Counted from the first letter of the stretch, positions 1 through 8,546 are shown. The stretch: 64,000 nt of DNA from Planktothrix sp. FACHB-1365 (GCF_014697575.1 NZ_JACJSC010000005.1:186001-250000); one strand, 5' to 3'. Made by a program: numbers and translations. Notes: generated by a model from the sequence alone, not told the origin.

Positions 1-2124
1 CATCATTAACCCATCGGTATGAGGCGCTAATAAATTAGCATCAGCTAACCCTAAAATTGGGGCGGTATCGTAAATAATTAAATCAAAAGATTCCTGCAAT
101 TGCTTCATTAACTCTTGCATTTGTTTTGAGGATAATAACCGAGTCGGATCAGAATAAAAGTCTCCGGCGGTTAAGACATATAAATTATCCTCGTTAGGAG
201 CTTGTTTAATCACGGTTTTAAACTCTAGTTTTTCTGTAATAATATTAGTTAAACCTTGTTGATTTAAAAGCTCTAACATGGTATGAATCCGAGGACAACG
301 TAAATCAGCATCAACTAACAAAACCCGTTGACCCATTGCTGCTGCTCCTTGTGCTAAATTCATGGCAATGGTGGATTTTCCATCAGATGGAGTTGCAGAT
401 GTAATCACACAGGAACGCACAGTCCCTTCAGGATTAAGTAGGCGTAAATTTGTATTTAAAGCTCGGAATGCCTCTTGGAATGGGCTACAAGCGGGATAGC
501 TGATATTAGAAATATCGATATTGGGAGCAATAGAACCCGGAAGCATTAATGCTTCATTACTAGCAGGAATTACCCCTAATAAAGGTAAACCAATACTATC
601 AGTAACTTCATGGGTCGTGCGATAGACATTATTGAATCGTTCCAGAATTTGAGCCGTAATTGCTCCTAAGAATAATCCCACTAATCCTCCTAATGCTAAA
701 TTAAAAGGAACATGGGGAGAAACGGCCATTAATTCCCCATTGGTTTGGCTAGGAATGCGAGGGGGTGCAATCATTTCCCAAGGTTCGGGTTGCGTTTTAG
801 GAACGACTTCTAATTGCATCGCTTGGCGTTTATTGGTGAGTTCTGTTAGTTGAGTATTCGTGGTTTTCAACTGTTGTTGTAAACTGTTATAACGACTAAA
901 AACCACTGGAAATACTTGAGAATATTGGTTAAATTCTTGAGCCGCTTTTTCTAAAACTTCATTTCTAACCTTCAACATCTCAATATTATTCGCCGTCATC
1001 ACTAACTGCTGAATGAGATCCATTCTAATAGAATCTTGAAACCGGATAATATTAGGATCAACCTGATCAGAATTTTTTCCTAAAATCCGTTTCGCTTCCT
1101 GTTCTAATAAGGGTAATAATTGCGATCGCTGATCTAATAATACTTGAATTTGAGGAGCATTTCCTTTAAAACGGGCAGATTCAATCGCAATTTTTGTCTC
1201 TAATTGTAATAACTCTTGTAATAAGCTTTGATATTGGGGAGATTGACTTAAGGCGGATGCGAGTAATGCTTCTTCGGGTTTTAATCCTAATTGTTGTTGT
1301 AAAGTTTGATATTGAGATTCTTGCTGCTGAAGTTGAGCTTGAGTTTCTAACTTTTGGGATTGTATTTGACTATTTTGTTGAGCTAAATATTGAGTTTGAA
1401 GTTGGGGGTCAATAAAGTTATATTGTTGTTGTAGTTTTTGAATTTCTTGCTGAAGTTGCGGGATTTTTTTCTCTAATGGGGTAATTTGCTGTTGAATTAA
1501 CTTGAATTGTTGTTCCCGCTCTTGAGCCTTTTTATCTTCAGGAATACTATATTTTAAATAACCCTCAGCAAGTTTTTCTAAAACAAATTGCACTTTCTGA
1601 GGTTCAGCATCTTGATAACTTACCTCTACAATTCGAGTTTCTTTTAACGGTTTAATCGAGAGAATATCCCGTTTCCAAAAGGTTTGTCCAGTTGTTTTAT
1701 TAAACAGAGAATCATAAGTTACTTCAGGATAGCGGGTTTGAATCGCTTTCAGAATTCCTGACATTAATTTAGGACTTTGTAAAATTTCGATTTGGGAATA
1801 ATAATCTAAATCTGCCTTCCCCTCTAACTGAGAAGATTGAGGCGGAGATTCAACTAAAATTTGAAACGACCCTTTATATTCAGGCGTTTGATTAATTGTC
1901 CACAGATAAACGCCCGCAGTAACGGCTGTTGTCACTCCTAAAACAACAATGGCTCGTTTCCATAAAACCTGCAAAAAATTAGATTTTTCTCCTTGATTAT
2001 ATTCGAGAGGATATAAATCCGCATCATAATATAAAGGACTGCCAGAAGGAATTCTTTCTACAGAATAGAGCGGTTTATTTTGAGGATGAGCAGCAGATAA
2101 CCGAGATAATTTCCTAGTTTTCAT
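1..2124 (-). CDS. Wzc/BY-kinase type polysaccharide biosynthesis tyrosine autokinase (3' end outside window)
   Basis: The protein is a chain-length-determinant/tyrosine kinase fusion that would control exopolysaccharide chain length and export at the inner membrane. Reading starts at the ATG at 2124-2122; 708 codons are visible and the frame is still open at base 1. It shows a membrane helix at about residues 58-76 followed by a Wzz-type periplasmic region (YKGSFQILVE). A long Gln-rich coiled coil spans about 190-430, and a second helix (LALGGLVGLFLGAITAQIL) precedes the cytoplasmic kinase. The kinase has Walker A ATPSDGKST near residue 580 and Walker A' VLLVDADLRCP near 603. The Tyr-rich C-terminal tail expected of the family lies outside the window. 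It follows the export protein at 2209-3756 on the same strand by 84 bases, so the two are probably one operon. Confidence in the family is high; the polymer made is unknown. Confidence 0.93.
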   Translation of the reverse strand, partial: MKTRKLSRLSAAHPQNKPLYSVERIPSGSPLYYDADLYPLEYNQGEKSNFLQVLWKRAIVVLGVTTAVTAGVYLWTINQTPEYKGSFQILVESPPQSSQLEGKADLDYYSQIEILQSPKLMSGILKAIQTRYPEVTYDSLFNKTTGQTFWKRDILSIKPLKETRIVEVSYQDAEPQKVQFVLEKLAEGYLKYSIPEDKKAQEREQQFKLIQQQITPLEKKIPQLQQEIQKLQQQYNFIDPQLQTQYLAQQNSQIQSQKLETQAQLQQQESQYQTLQQQLGLKPEEALLASALSQSPQYQSLLQELLQLETKIAIESARFKGNAPQIQVLLDQRSQLLPLLEQEAKRILGKNSDQVDPNIIRFQDSIRMDLIQQLVMTANNIEMLKVRNEVLEKAAQEFNQYSQVFPVVFSRYNSLQQQLKTTNTQLTELTNKRQAMQLEVVPKTQPEPWEMIAPPRIPSQTNGELMAVSPHVPFNLALGGLVGLFLGAITAQILERFNNVYRTTHEVTDSIGLPLLGVIPASNEALMLPGSIAPNIDISNISYPACSPFQEAFRALNTNLRLLNPEGTVRSCVITSATPSDGKSTIAMNLAQGAAAMGQRVLLVDADLRCPRIHTMLELLNQQGLTNIITEKLEFKTVIKQAPNEDNLYVLTAGDFYSDPTRLLSSKQMQELMKQLQESFDLIIYDTAPILGLADANLLAPHTDGLMM

Positions 2125-2160
2125 CTTAATTTTGGGGGTAATTTCAACAATTTAAGTTTT

Positions 2161-2194
2161 GTAATTCGTAATTCGTAATTCGTAATTCGTAATT
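2161..2194. repeat. Heptamer tandem repeat (AATTCGT)
   Basis: Five head-to-tail copies of the 7-mer AATTCGT lie in the 84-base gap between the export protein and the tyrosine kinase. They are followed by TGTTCCC, the complement-strand form of a second heptamer found in long runs at 7469-7511. Tandem heptamers of this kind are known in filamentous cyanobacteria. Confidence 0.85.
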
Positions 2195-2208
2195 CCCTGT
2201 TCCCTCTC

Positions 2209-3756
2209 CTAAAAAATATTAACAAACCGAAATAATCCCAAGAAATTGTTAATCGGACTTAAGGAATTTAACACTGTTCCTAAACCATCTCGGAAAGAAG
2301 CACCCCCCGACCGACCGACAACAATAACATCATTATTTCTCAACTTAGGATTCGTTTCTTCGTTGACTTCCGCCGATAAATTAATCGGAATGGGCCGTCG
2401 AGAAACCGTCCCATTTGGATGTAAGCGAATTAACTCCACCTCTTTCTTATTAGCACGAGATTCATTAAATCCCCCCGCCTCCACCAGCGCTTGATTGAGG
2501 GATGTATTCGGAGCAACACTTTTCGCCCCTGGAGAGACCACTTCACCCACAATACTAATTTTTAGCGTATCAGGAGAAAAACTCGCTGCGGCTACTTCTG
2601 CATTTTCTTCCGTTTCAGCCGTTGTCGCCGTGGGCACAATAATTGTATCTCCCTGTTGTAACATCGCATCTTGAGTGACATCTCCTTCCTGTAAAAGTTT
2701 CCACAGGTCAACCTGAATGTGTTGTTCTGTTCCCGTCCGGGTCAGCCGTCGTACCTGAATATTGCGGATATCAGCTTGGGACGTAATTCCCCCCGCCACT
2801 TTCAGAGCTTGTGTTACGGTTAATATTCCCCCACTGGCCGTTGAAACAACACCTTCAGTTAATTGACCCGGTTCTGGGGAAACTTGGGGAATGAGTTCAG
2901 CCCTTAAGGTATGGGTTCCCGGACGATTAACAGCCCCAACAACGGCTACATTAATCGGTTGATTCGTATTACTAGCAAAATTAGCCGTAACTAATTGGGA
3001 AGATTCCAGCGCGTTGTGTTCTGTGGCGGTGGGAATATAAATCGTGTCACCATCGCGCAAGGTAATATCCTGGCGTAAATCCCCCGTTTGTACCAATTCC
3101 CACAAATCCAAATTCAGAATTTTTTCCCCCCCATTTCCCAGAGAACGGCGAATTTTAACTTGTCGAACATCCGCCGAGGGGGTAATTCCTCCCGCCATTT
3201 GCAAAACACGGGTAATCGTCGGTAAACGCCCCCCCATCTTCTGCACCTCTGGAGTATTCGTAGAGACGCGCCAGGGCCCGTCTGTACTCGCAGATAACAT
3301 ATAAGACCCCGGACGTTGAACCTCTCCAGTCACCGCAATTTGTAGAGGACGAGGCGCGAGTAATTGCACGGTTAATAAAGGTCGTTGTAAATATTCCCCA
3401 TAGCGTTGTTGAACAATGGCGGTTACTTGGTCTAAGGTGAGTCCTTTCACCACCAAATTCCCAATTAAAGGTAAATTTACAGAACCATCAATTCCAACTT
3501 GATGCTGACCATTATTACCACTATATTCAGGAACATTAAAAATATCCAGTTGGAGCAAATCTCCTGGCCCTAGCGTATAACCTTGGCTATCTTCAACGGG
3601 GAAATTTCCGGTTGATGGAGGAACCTGTATCGGTTGAGACAAGGGCGATTGAGCCTGGGTTGTTGATGAATGTCCAACGATGACCGCAACGGTCACGAAA
3701 AACCCCCATAGGGTTAATTTGGGTTTTGAAAATAGAATTTTTGCCATTGAATCCAA
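2209..3756 (-). CDS. Polysaccharide export protein (Wza-type, SLBB domains)
   Basis: This is a predicted outer-membrane or periplasmic export channel component that works with the adjacent tyrosine autokinase. An N-terminal hydrophobic segment (about residues 13-35, ending near TQAQ) looks like a signal peptide. The Poly_export domain begins at about residue 60 (YTLGPGDLLQLDIF). It is followed by three SLBB-type segments, each opening with a similar motif: IAVTGEVQRPGSY near 135, VAVVGAVNRPGTH near 275 and ISIVGEVVSPGAK near 400. Thr/Ile-rich linkers containing DGDTIYIPT and QGDTIIVPT separate them. Length (515 aa) suits cyanobacterial members. The reading start (MDSMAK) has a second Met three codons in; either could be used. 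The promoter region holds four 32-bp palindromic repeats shared with the divergent gene at 4003. Confidence 0.92.
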   Translation of the reverse strand: MDSMAKILFSKPKLTLWGFFVTVAVIVGHSSTTQAQSPLSQPIQVPPSTGNFPVEDSQGYTLGPGDLLQLDIFNVPEYSGNNGQHQVGIDGSVNLPLIGNLVVKGLTLDQVTAIVQQRYGEYLQRPLLTVQLLAPRPLQIAVTGEVQRPGSYMLSASTDGPWRVSTNTPEVQKMGGRLPTITRVLQMAGGITPSADVRQVKIRRSLGNGGEKILNLDLWELVQTGDLRQDITLRDGDTIYIPTATEHNALESSQLVTANFASNTNQPINVAVVGAVNRPGTHTLRAELIPQVSPEPGQLTEGVVSTASGGILTVTQALKVAGGITSQADIRNIQVRRLTRTGTEQHIQVDLWKLLQEGDVTQDAMLQQGDTIIVPTATTAETEENAEVAAASFSPDTLKISIVGEVVSPGAKSVAPNTSLNQALVEAGGFNESRANKKEVELIRLHPNGTVSRRPIPINLSAEVNEETNPKLRNNDVIVVGRSGGASFRDGLGTVLNSLSPINNFLGLFRFVNIF

Positions 3757-3760
3757 ATAT

Positions 3761-3923
3761 CATCCGTAGTAAGCCCTTCAGGGCTTTTTCCCCATCCGTA
3801 GTAAGCCCTTCAGGGCTTCTTCCCCATCCGTAGTAAGCCCTTCAGGGCTTCTTCCTCATGGGTAGTAAGCCCTTCAGGGCTTCTTCCCCCATCTTTTGTT
3901 TTAAGCCCTGAAGGGCTTACTAC
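3761..3923. repeat. Four 32-bp direct repeats plus one inverted copy of the AGCCCTTCAGGGCT palindrome
   Basis: Units begin at 3761, 3793, 3825 and 3857. Each carries GTAGTAAGCCCTTCAGGGCT, whose core AGCCCTTCAGGGCT folds back on itself, followed by a C/T-rich tail. An opposite-orientation copy (AAGCCCTGAAGGGCTTACTA) ends near 3923. The cluster fills the divergent promoter region between the polysaccharide export gene and the FAD oxidoreductase. Single copies of the same element occur near 30485, 42380, 54765 and 54930, so it is a dispersed repeat that has been locally amplified here. Confidence 0.9.
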
Positions 3924-4002
3924 AAGAATTAACAAATTACCCTGACACTAAACCTTATTTTAACCGATAATTTTTATCGTTGTTTTTGTTAAAAAACTTC
4001 TC

Positions 4003-5802
4003 ATGAATCAATTACAAGCGGATGTTTTAGTGGTTGGGGGAGGAACAGGGGGAACTGCGGCAGCATTACAAGCCGCTCGTCGAGGGGCGAAGACGATTTT
4101 AGTCAGTCAATGGTCAATGTTAGGAGGAATGTTAACATCTGGGGGAGTTCCAGCACCCGATGGTAATGAATTAGTGGCATTTCAAACGGGAATTTGGGGG
4201 GCATTTTTGCGAGAATTAAATCAACGTCAACCGGGCGGTTTAGATTATGCTTGGGTGAGTTTCTTTACTTATCATCCCAAAATTGGAGCGAATATTTTTG
4301 CAGACTGGGTGAAAGCAGAACCTAATTTATTATGGATTTCAGGACAATACCCTTTAGAAGTTGTTAAACAAGAAAATTCTATTAAAAAAGTTCGATTTCA
4401 ATCTTATATAATAGAAGCAAAAATCATCTTAGATGCAACAGAATTAGGTGACCTTTTAGAACTCGCTGAAATTCCCTATCGTTGGGGATGGGAATTACAA
4501 ACTCAATGGCAAGAACCCAGCGCTCCCCAAGGAGAATTCCCCGTCATCAAAAATACCCCTGTTCAAGCTCCTACCTGGGTGTTTATAATGCAGGATTTTG
4601 GAGAAAATCAAATCGCCCCAGAAATTCCAGCGCCTCCAATTGAGACTCCAGAATTATTTACAAATGCTTGGAAAAATTACGGTGCAGAATCGTTTCTCAA
4701 CTATGGGAAACTTCCCGGTGAACAATTTATGATCAATTGGCCGATTCACGGAAATGATTATGATCAAAAATTAGATCGTTTAATCGGTTCTGACGCTGAA
4801 CGGTTACAATTTTGGCAAGAAAGTTTTGGGCATAGTTTAAGTTTTGCCCGGTTTATTCAACAACAACTCGGAGGACGTTATGGGTTAGCAACAGGAACTT
4901 TCCCAATAGAAAATCGACCTAATTTTAATACAGATCCCGATATTTTATCCGCTTTTGCCTTACATCCTTATTATCGAGAAAGTCGTCGAGTTCAAGGATT
5001 AACTACGATTCGAGAACAGGATATTTTACCGACTGACAAGGGTTATACGGCTTTATTACCCATCAATGAAAGGGGAGAATGTGAATCGATCGCCATTGGA
5101 AATTATGCGAATGATCATCATTATACCACTTTTGAATGGCTTGTAAAACCTAAAAGTCTACGTTGGGGAGGACGTTGGACAGGAACTCCTTTTGCTATTC
5201 CCTATCGAGCGTTAATTTCTATTAGTGTTGATAATTTATTCGTCTGTGAAAAAAATATTTCTGTTTCCCATATTGCTAACGGTGCGACTCGTTTACAACC
5301 TGTGGTATTAGGAATAGGACAAGCGGCTGGAATGGCAGCAGCGTTATGTATTGAACAAGGAATAAAACCCCATGAATTATCGGTTAGAACGTTACAAAAT
5401 GCCTTATTAACTGATAAAATTGCTCCGCAAGCGGTGATTCCTTTATTTAATTTAACTCCCGATCATCCTGATTGGTTAAAGTGGCAATATTATTATTTAG
5501 ATCATCCTGAATTATATCCGATTGATGCTAATTGTCCCGCATCAGCAATTTCCTCCCCTCTCTCCCAGGATAGTCAGGTTTTTTCGGGTATTTTTCAGCG
5601 TCAACAGGATCAAGATTATACCTTTACTTTAACTCAAGGAAAATTTACAGGTCAAACGGCAAAATTAGTCACGTTACACCCAGAAATTAACGAACAATTA
5701 CAAAACCTTATTAGTCCCTCAACCCTAACAATTTACGGACGATTTAATCTTTCTGGAAATTGGTTAATTGTAGAAGCCTTGAATTCCATTCAAAACCCTT
5801 AA
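4003..5802 (+). CDS. FAD-dependent oxidoreductase (FAD_oxidored family)
   Basis: This is a predicted flavoprotein of unknown substrate. The N-terminus carries a dinucleotide-binding fold, DVLVVGGGTGGTAAALQA (about residues 8-25), followed by a conserved GGMLTSGGVPAPDG segment (about 47-60) typical of FAD_oxidored (PF12831) proteins. A second FAD-contact region lies at about 395-450, including YRALIS, NLFVCEKNISVSHIA and GIGQAAGMAAALCIEQG. There is no signal peptide, unlike the related oxidoreductase at 49410-51410, so it is probably cytoplasmic. The last ~110 residues form a separate beta-rich tail. The ATG at 4003 directly precedes the Gly-rich fold and no upstream alternative is better. It stands alone, divergent from the export operon. 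Confidence 0.88.
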   Translation: MNQLQADVLVVGGGTGGTAAALQAARRGAKTILVSQWSMLGGMLTSGGVPAPDGNELVAFQTGIWGAFLRELNQRQPGGLDYAWVSFFTYHPKIGANIFADWVKAEPNLLWISGQYPLEVVKQENSIKKVRFQSYIIEAKIILDATELGDLLELAEIPYRWGWELQTQWQEPSAPQGEFPVIKNTPVQAPTWVFIMQDFGENQIAPEIPAPPIETPELFTNAWKNYGAESFLNYGKLPGEQFMINWPIHGNDYDQKLDRLIGSDAERLQFWQESFGHSLSFARFIQQQLGGRYGLATGTFPIENRPNFNTDPDILSAFALHPYYRESRRVQGLTTIREQDILPTDKGYTALLPINERGECESIAIGNYANDHHYTTFEWLVKPKSLRWGGRWTGTPFAIPYRALISISVDNLFVCEKNISVSHIANGATRLQPVVLGIGQAAGMAAALCIEQGIKPHELSVRTLQNALLTDKIAPQAVIPLFNLTPDHPDWLKWQYYYLDHPELYPIDANCPASAISSPLSQDSQVFSGIFQRQQDQDYTFTLTQGKFTGQTAKLVTLHPEINEQLQNLISPSTLTIYGRFNLSGNWLIVEALNSIQNP

Positions 5803-5822
5803 AAAAAGGTTTCTAAACCCCA

Positions 5823-5852
5823 TGTAGAGACGCGCCATGGCGCGTCTCTACA
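5823..5852. repeat. Perfect 28-bp palindrome GTAGAGACGCGCC/GGCGCGTCTCTAC
   Basis: The two arms GTAGAGACGCGCC and GGCGCGTCTCTAC flank a central AT. A copy with one mismatch lies inside the glutamate synthase coding sequence at 58193-58220, and a decayed copy lies near 46218. It follows the oxidoreductase stop by about 20 bases, but no T run follows it, so it is a mobile palindrome rather than a clear terminator. Confidence 0.88.
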
Positions 5853-6060
5853 CAATACGGATGCGTAGCGAACATTTAAGGATTTCATATTAATTGATGT
5901 CAGTTTATTGATCAGGCTGGTTTCTAACTTTTACACCTGTTAAAAAAGGGTTAATACCCGGATAAAATCAGGAGAAATCAAAAACGTTTTCCTACTAATC
6001 CTGATCTAAAGACTAAGGGTTTGTATACAGAAGTGGATAGACTTAAACGGACACTCTATT

Positions 6061-6288
6061 ATGCAAACCTATACATCTTTAGTTTTATCAGTTTCTTTAT
6101 TGATTGGTCTGACAACTAACGCTTTAGCTGTTAATCCGAGCGCCCATCAATTATCAGATATTCTAACTGATCAACAATTACTTTCCGCCCGTACCCAACT
6201 CAATGGCCCCTATGAACCCGACCGAGGTGGTGGACGTCGGGATTTCAGGGATACAACCCATTCTAATGATGTGAATGCTCAACTTTAA
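6061..6288 (+). CDS. Small secreted protein, unknown function
   Basis: This is a 75-residue protein that I do not recognise. Residues 1-24 (hydrophobic LVLSVSLLIGLTT, then NALAV) look like a signal peptide cleaved after ALA. The mature part is about 50 residues, polar, with a basic RGGGRRDFRD stretch near the C-terminus and no cysteine. It is preceded by about 250 bases without a gene and followed by a copy of the AGAAACCGGGTTTCT-type palindrome. A secreted peptide is plausible from the leader, but nothing in the sequence points to a role. Confidence 0.5.
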   Translation: MQTYTSLVLSVSLLIGLTTNALAVNPSAHQLSDILTDQQLLSARTQLNGPYEPDRGGGRRDFRDTTHSNDVNAQL

Positions 6289-6314
6289 TTAAGGGTTAAA
6301 AACTCAATAACAAC

Positions 6315-6357
6315 CATCCTCAGAAACCGGCTTTCTTCAAGAAACCCGGTTTCTATA
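6315..6357. repeat. REP-like palindrome pair (AGAAACC-N-GGTTTCT family)
   Basis: Two imperfect copies (GAAACCGGCTTTCTT and AGAAACCCGGTTTCT) sit back to back at the 3' ends of the flanking convergent genes. They overlap the stop of the downstream minus-strand gene. This is an isolated member of the family that forms arrays around the RAYT gene at 61678-62247. Confidence 0.75.
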
Positions 6358-7465
6358 ATTGTTTAAAAAACACTAAACCACTATAAAGATGAAACGCATT
6401 ATCCCAAAGACTTTCTGATTTACGAGGTACATCAATATAAGGGATAAGACGACCTAGAAGTTGAGTATAATCTAAGGTGGTTTCTGCAAAAGGCGTAAAT
6501 TCTGACCACAGTTGAGTCTGGGTTAAAGATTGATTCAACTGTTCAGTTAACAAATTCCAGTTAATGCGAGTAGTGTTTTGGCTTTGGGGAAGGTCTTGAG
6601 TTTCCTGGGAAAATTGACTAAAATCTATTCCGTCTTGAAAATTATAACTGTGATCACAAAATCTTAAAATACAACGTCGTTTCGGTAAATGTAAATCCAA
6701 AATTTGAGCATAATCTTGAGTCATTTCTTTATGCCGAAATCGATCTGATTTCCGACGACGCGGATCATAATCAAACATTTCTATAAATAACGGTAATACT
6801 CCTTCAACCCGTTGACTAACTTCTTGCCAACTAAAGGTTAATGAACCCAATTGATCCTGTTCATTTTGACAAATAATTGTCGGTTGGGGCGATAAAGATT
6901 GAATAGATTGAACTCGGAATACATGAAGATTTTGAATGTCTGTTAATGCCACCCAAAACACAGGAATTCCCGCTTCTAACATTTCTTGACCATAGACTTT
7001 TAATTCTCCCATTTCCCCTGTTTTATACAGTCGCCAACCCCGACTTTGTAGCTGCATTCGGGCGGTATAGGGATCGGTTTTTAACATTCGCGCCAGGGTC
7101 TTGGCGGCATTTTGCTTTTGTTCGGGCGCCAAAGGTTCTAAAATTAAAACACCGGGTTCAGTATTACTCGGATCAGTTTTAGCGTTAACAATGGCTTGTT
7201 GGCGTCGATTTTGTTCTATAGTTTCAATGCGTTGTAATCCCTGACGCGCCTGGGCTACTATTTTAGGGTTAGTGGCATCTTTCAATAATTTTCGATAAAC
7301 CTTTTCCGCCGTTTCCAGTTTATCCGTGCCTTCATACCAACGCCCAGCATACAATTGTACCCAAGGATTTTGGGGTGCTTGCTGTTGCAGTTGCTTTAAG
7401 AGTTTTGCGGCTTGGCGGTAGTCCTGACGGTCTAGGGCTTCTGCCACTTGTTCGAGTTCTTTCAT
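6353..7465 (-). CDS. TPR-containing protein, cyanobacterial, unknown function
   Basis: The N-terminus (MKELEQVAEALDRQDYRQA) begins a pair of TPR-like helical hairpins covering about residues 1-95 (AAKLLKQLQ, WVQLYAGRWYEGTDKLETAEKVYRKLL). About 270 residues of unrecognised alpha/beta sequence follow. These include a conserved-looking RMLKTDPYTARMQLQSRGWRLY segment that suggests a proline- or peptide-handling fold, but I cannot name it. I start at the ATG at 7465. The frame stays open to 7540, but that extension is encoded by tandem GGGAACA heptamers and reads as low-complexity SLFPVP repeats, so it is probably not translated. No signal peptide or membrane helix is visible. Confidence 0.75.
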   Translation of the reverse strand: MKELEQVAEALDRQDYRQAAKLLKQLQQQAPQNPWVQLYAGRWYEGTDKLETAEKVYRKLLKDATNPKIVAQARQGLQRIETIEQNRRQQAIVNAKTDPSNTEPGVLILEPLAPEQKQNAAKTLARMLKTDPYTARMQLQSRGWRLYKTGEMGELKVYGQEMLEAGIPVFWVALTDIQNLHVFRVQSIQSLSPQPTIICQNEQDQLGSLTFSWQEVSQRVEGVLPLFIEMFDYDPRRRKSDRFRHKEMTQDYAQILDLHLPKRRCILRFCDHSYNFQDGIDFSQFSQETQDLPQSQNTTRINWNLLTEQLNQSLTQTQLWSEFTPFAETTLDYTQLLGRLIPYIDVPRKSESLWDNAFHLYSGLVFFKQL

Positions 7466-7468
7466 ATA

Positions 7469-7511
7469 GGGAACAGGGAACAGGGAACAGGGAACAGGGA
7501 ACAGGGAACAG
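7469..7511. repeat. Heptamer tandem repeat (GGGAACA)
   Basis: About six consecutive copies of GGGAACA lie directly upstream of the preferred start of the minus-strand TPR gene. In its frame they would encode SLFPVPC repeats, which makes automatic start calls too long. Confidence 0.88.
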
Positions 7512-7658
7512 TCGGGAGTGAAAAGGTTTGCTGGATTCACTCCGAAGTCCTAACCAATCATGCGTAGCACTATACTGTTATTGTGCCATTTTTGCTCATA
7601 TAAAATCACCTCCCCGTGATAACAGGAAGGTGAAAAAAATAAGGATTGTTAAATCAGC

Positions 7659-8186
7659 TTATTTGGGGCAAACAGCAATATTATTGGCGTTGAGAACAAT
7701 TGTTCCGGCAGGTTGTTGTTGAATTAAAACCGGGTTGCCTGTATCGGTTTTGATGAGTAAAGGACTTAAACCCAGACATCCTTGAATCGCTTCTCCCCAT
7801 TCTTCGACTTTGCGGGTATATTCAGCCCGAATCCGAGGAACATCATCTAAGGTAATACCATTGGGGATGGGAGGTAAATTAGGGATAAACACCGTATCGG
7901 TAATCACCGCGTCACTGGTAATGCTTTTATCAACCCCTAATTCATAGATAATCGGATATTTGAATGCCGCAGGTAAGGTTCTATCCGGTAACGCTAAATC
8001 GGGTAAAGTTTCATAGATGGGGGGCTCAACCCGTCCAGTATCAGGGTCTTTGGGTTGATATTTATAGTCAAAGTCAGAGGGAACCACAGGTACCCCAATC
8101 GGATTTTGAGCCACAGCAGGTAATTGTGAACCTACTGCGATTAGGGCGCATAACCCACCAAGCAGTTTAGACTTCATTGTTTTCAT
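7659..8186 (-). CDS. Secreted protein of unknown function
   Basis: This 175-residue protein starts with a clear signal peptide (MKTMKSKLLGGLCALIAVGSQ...AVAQ, cleavage near residue 27). The mature part is Pro-rich in its first half (VPVVPSDFDYKYQPKDP, NLPPIPNG). It has two cysteines, CLGLSPLL near 137 and a C-terminal VCPK, that could form a disulphide. No known domain is recognised. It is probably periplasmic or exported. It ends next to a 120-base gap before the TPR gene and starts 44 bases before the structured non-coding stretch at 8230-8546. Confidence 0.7.
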   Translation of the reverse strand: MKTMKSKLLGGLCALIAVGSQLPAVAQNPIGVPVVPSDFDYKYQPKDPDTGRVEPPIYETLPDLALPDRTLPAAFKYPIIYELGVDKSITSDAVITDTVFIPNLPPIPNGITLDDVPRIRAEYTRKVEEWGEAIQGCLGLSPLLIKTDTGNPVLIQQQPAGTIVLNANNIAVCPK

Positions 8187-8229
8187 CGGAGAAATGGGTA
8201 GAAACTCCTAACTTCTAGTTAGGCTTTAT

Positions 8230-8546
8230 ATTTCCCCTTTCGGGGTAGAGGGGTATGGTTGCCCCTCTGTGGAGATCTGGTTGTCTCCTAACACCTATTT
8301 CTAGGGTAAAGTTAGCTGAGTGCTTCGCACACGCTACGCGAACGCCAAGGTTTTAAGAGCTTGTTAGGCTAGTAGCACTGTCTTACCCCTCGTAAAACTG
8401 TTTAACTACTAACGACAGAGCCAGGGACTAGCTACGCATCCACAGGGTGTCATGACTCAAAAAACGTAGTCAGTTAAGACTTAGGCTGGTCAACTAACTG
8501 AAGTGGGAGGCATGAATCCCCGTCACTTCAGTGCGGGGTGCTGACC
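8230..8546 (+). ncRNA. Candidate structured RNA, omega-RNA/HEARO-like or IS200/IS605-end relic
   Basis: The 600-base gap before era has no gene but is dense in stems when read on the plus strand. These are CCCC/GGGG at 8234-8245, AGAGGGG 8247-8253 with CCCCTCT 8262-8268, GTGC-TTC-GCAC at 8320-8330, and GTAGC 8372-8376 with GCTAC 8431-8435 enclosing CTGTC 8378-8382 with GACAG 8414-8418. The 3' module has GGTCA 8488-8492 with TGACC 8542-8546 enclosing CTGAAGTG 8498-8505 with CACTTCAG 8524-8531. The loop CCCCG 8518-8522 can pair with CGGGG 8534-8538, forming a pseudoknot. Length and compactness recall omega-RNAs/HEARO RNAs of IscB/IsrB or TnpB elements, but no nuclease gene is adjacent. The family assignment is a guess; the presence of structure is well supported. 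Ends and strand are approximate. Confidence 0.45.

Noticed and set aside
7466-7540. N-terminal extension of the TPR gene
   Set aside because: Encoded by GGGAACA heptamers and low-complexity; the ATG at 7465 begins the folded domain.
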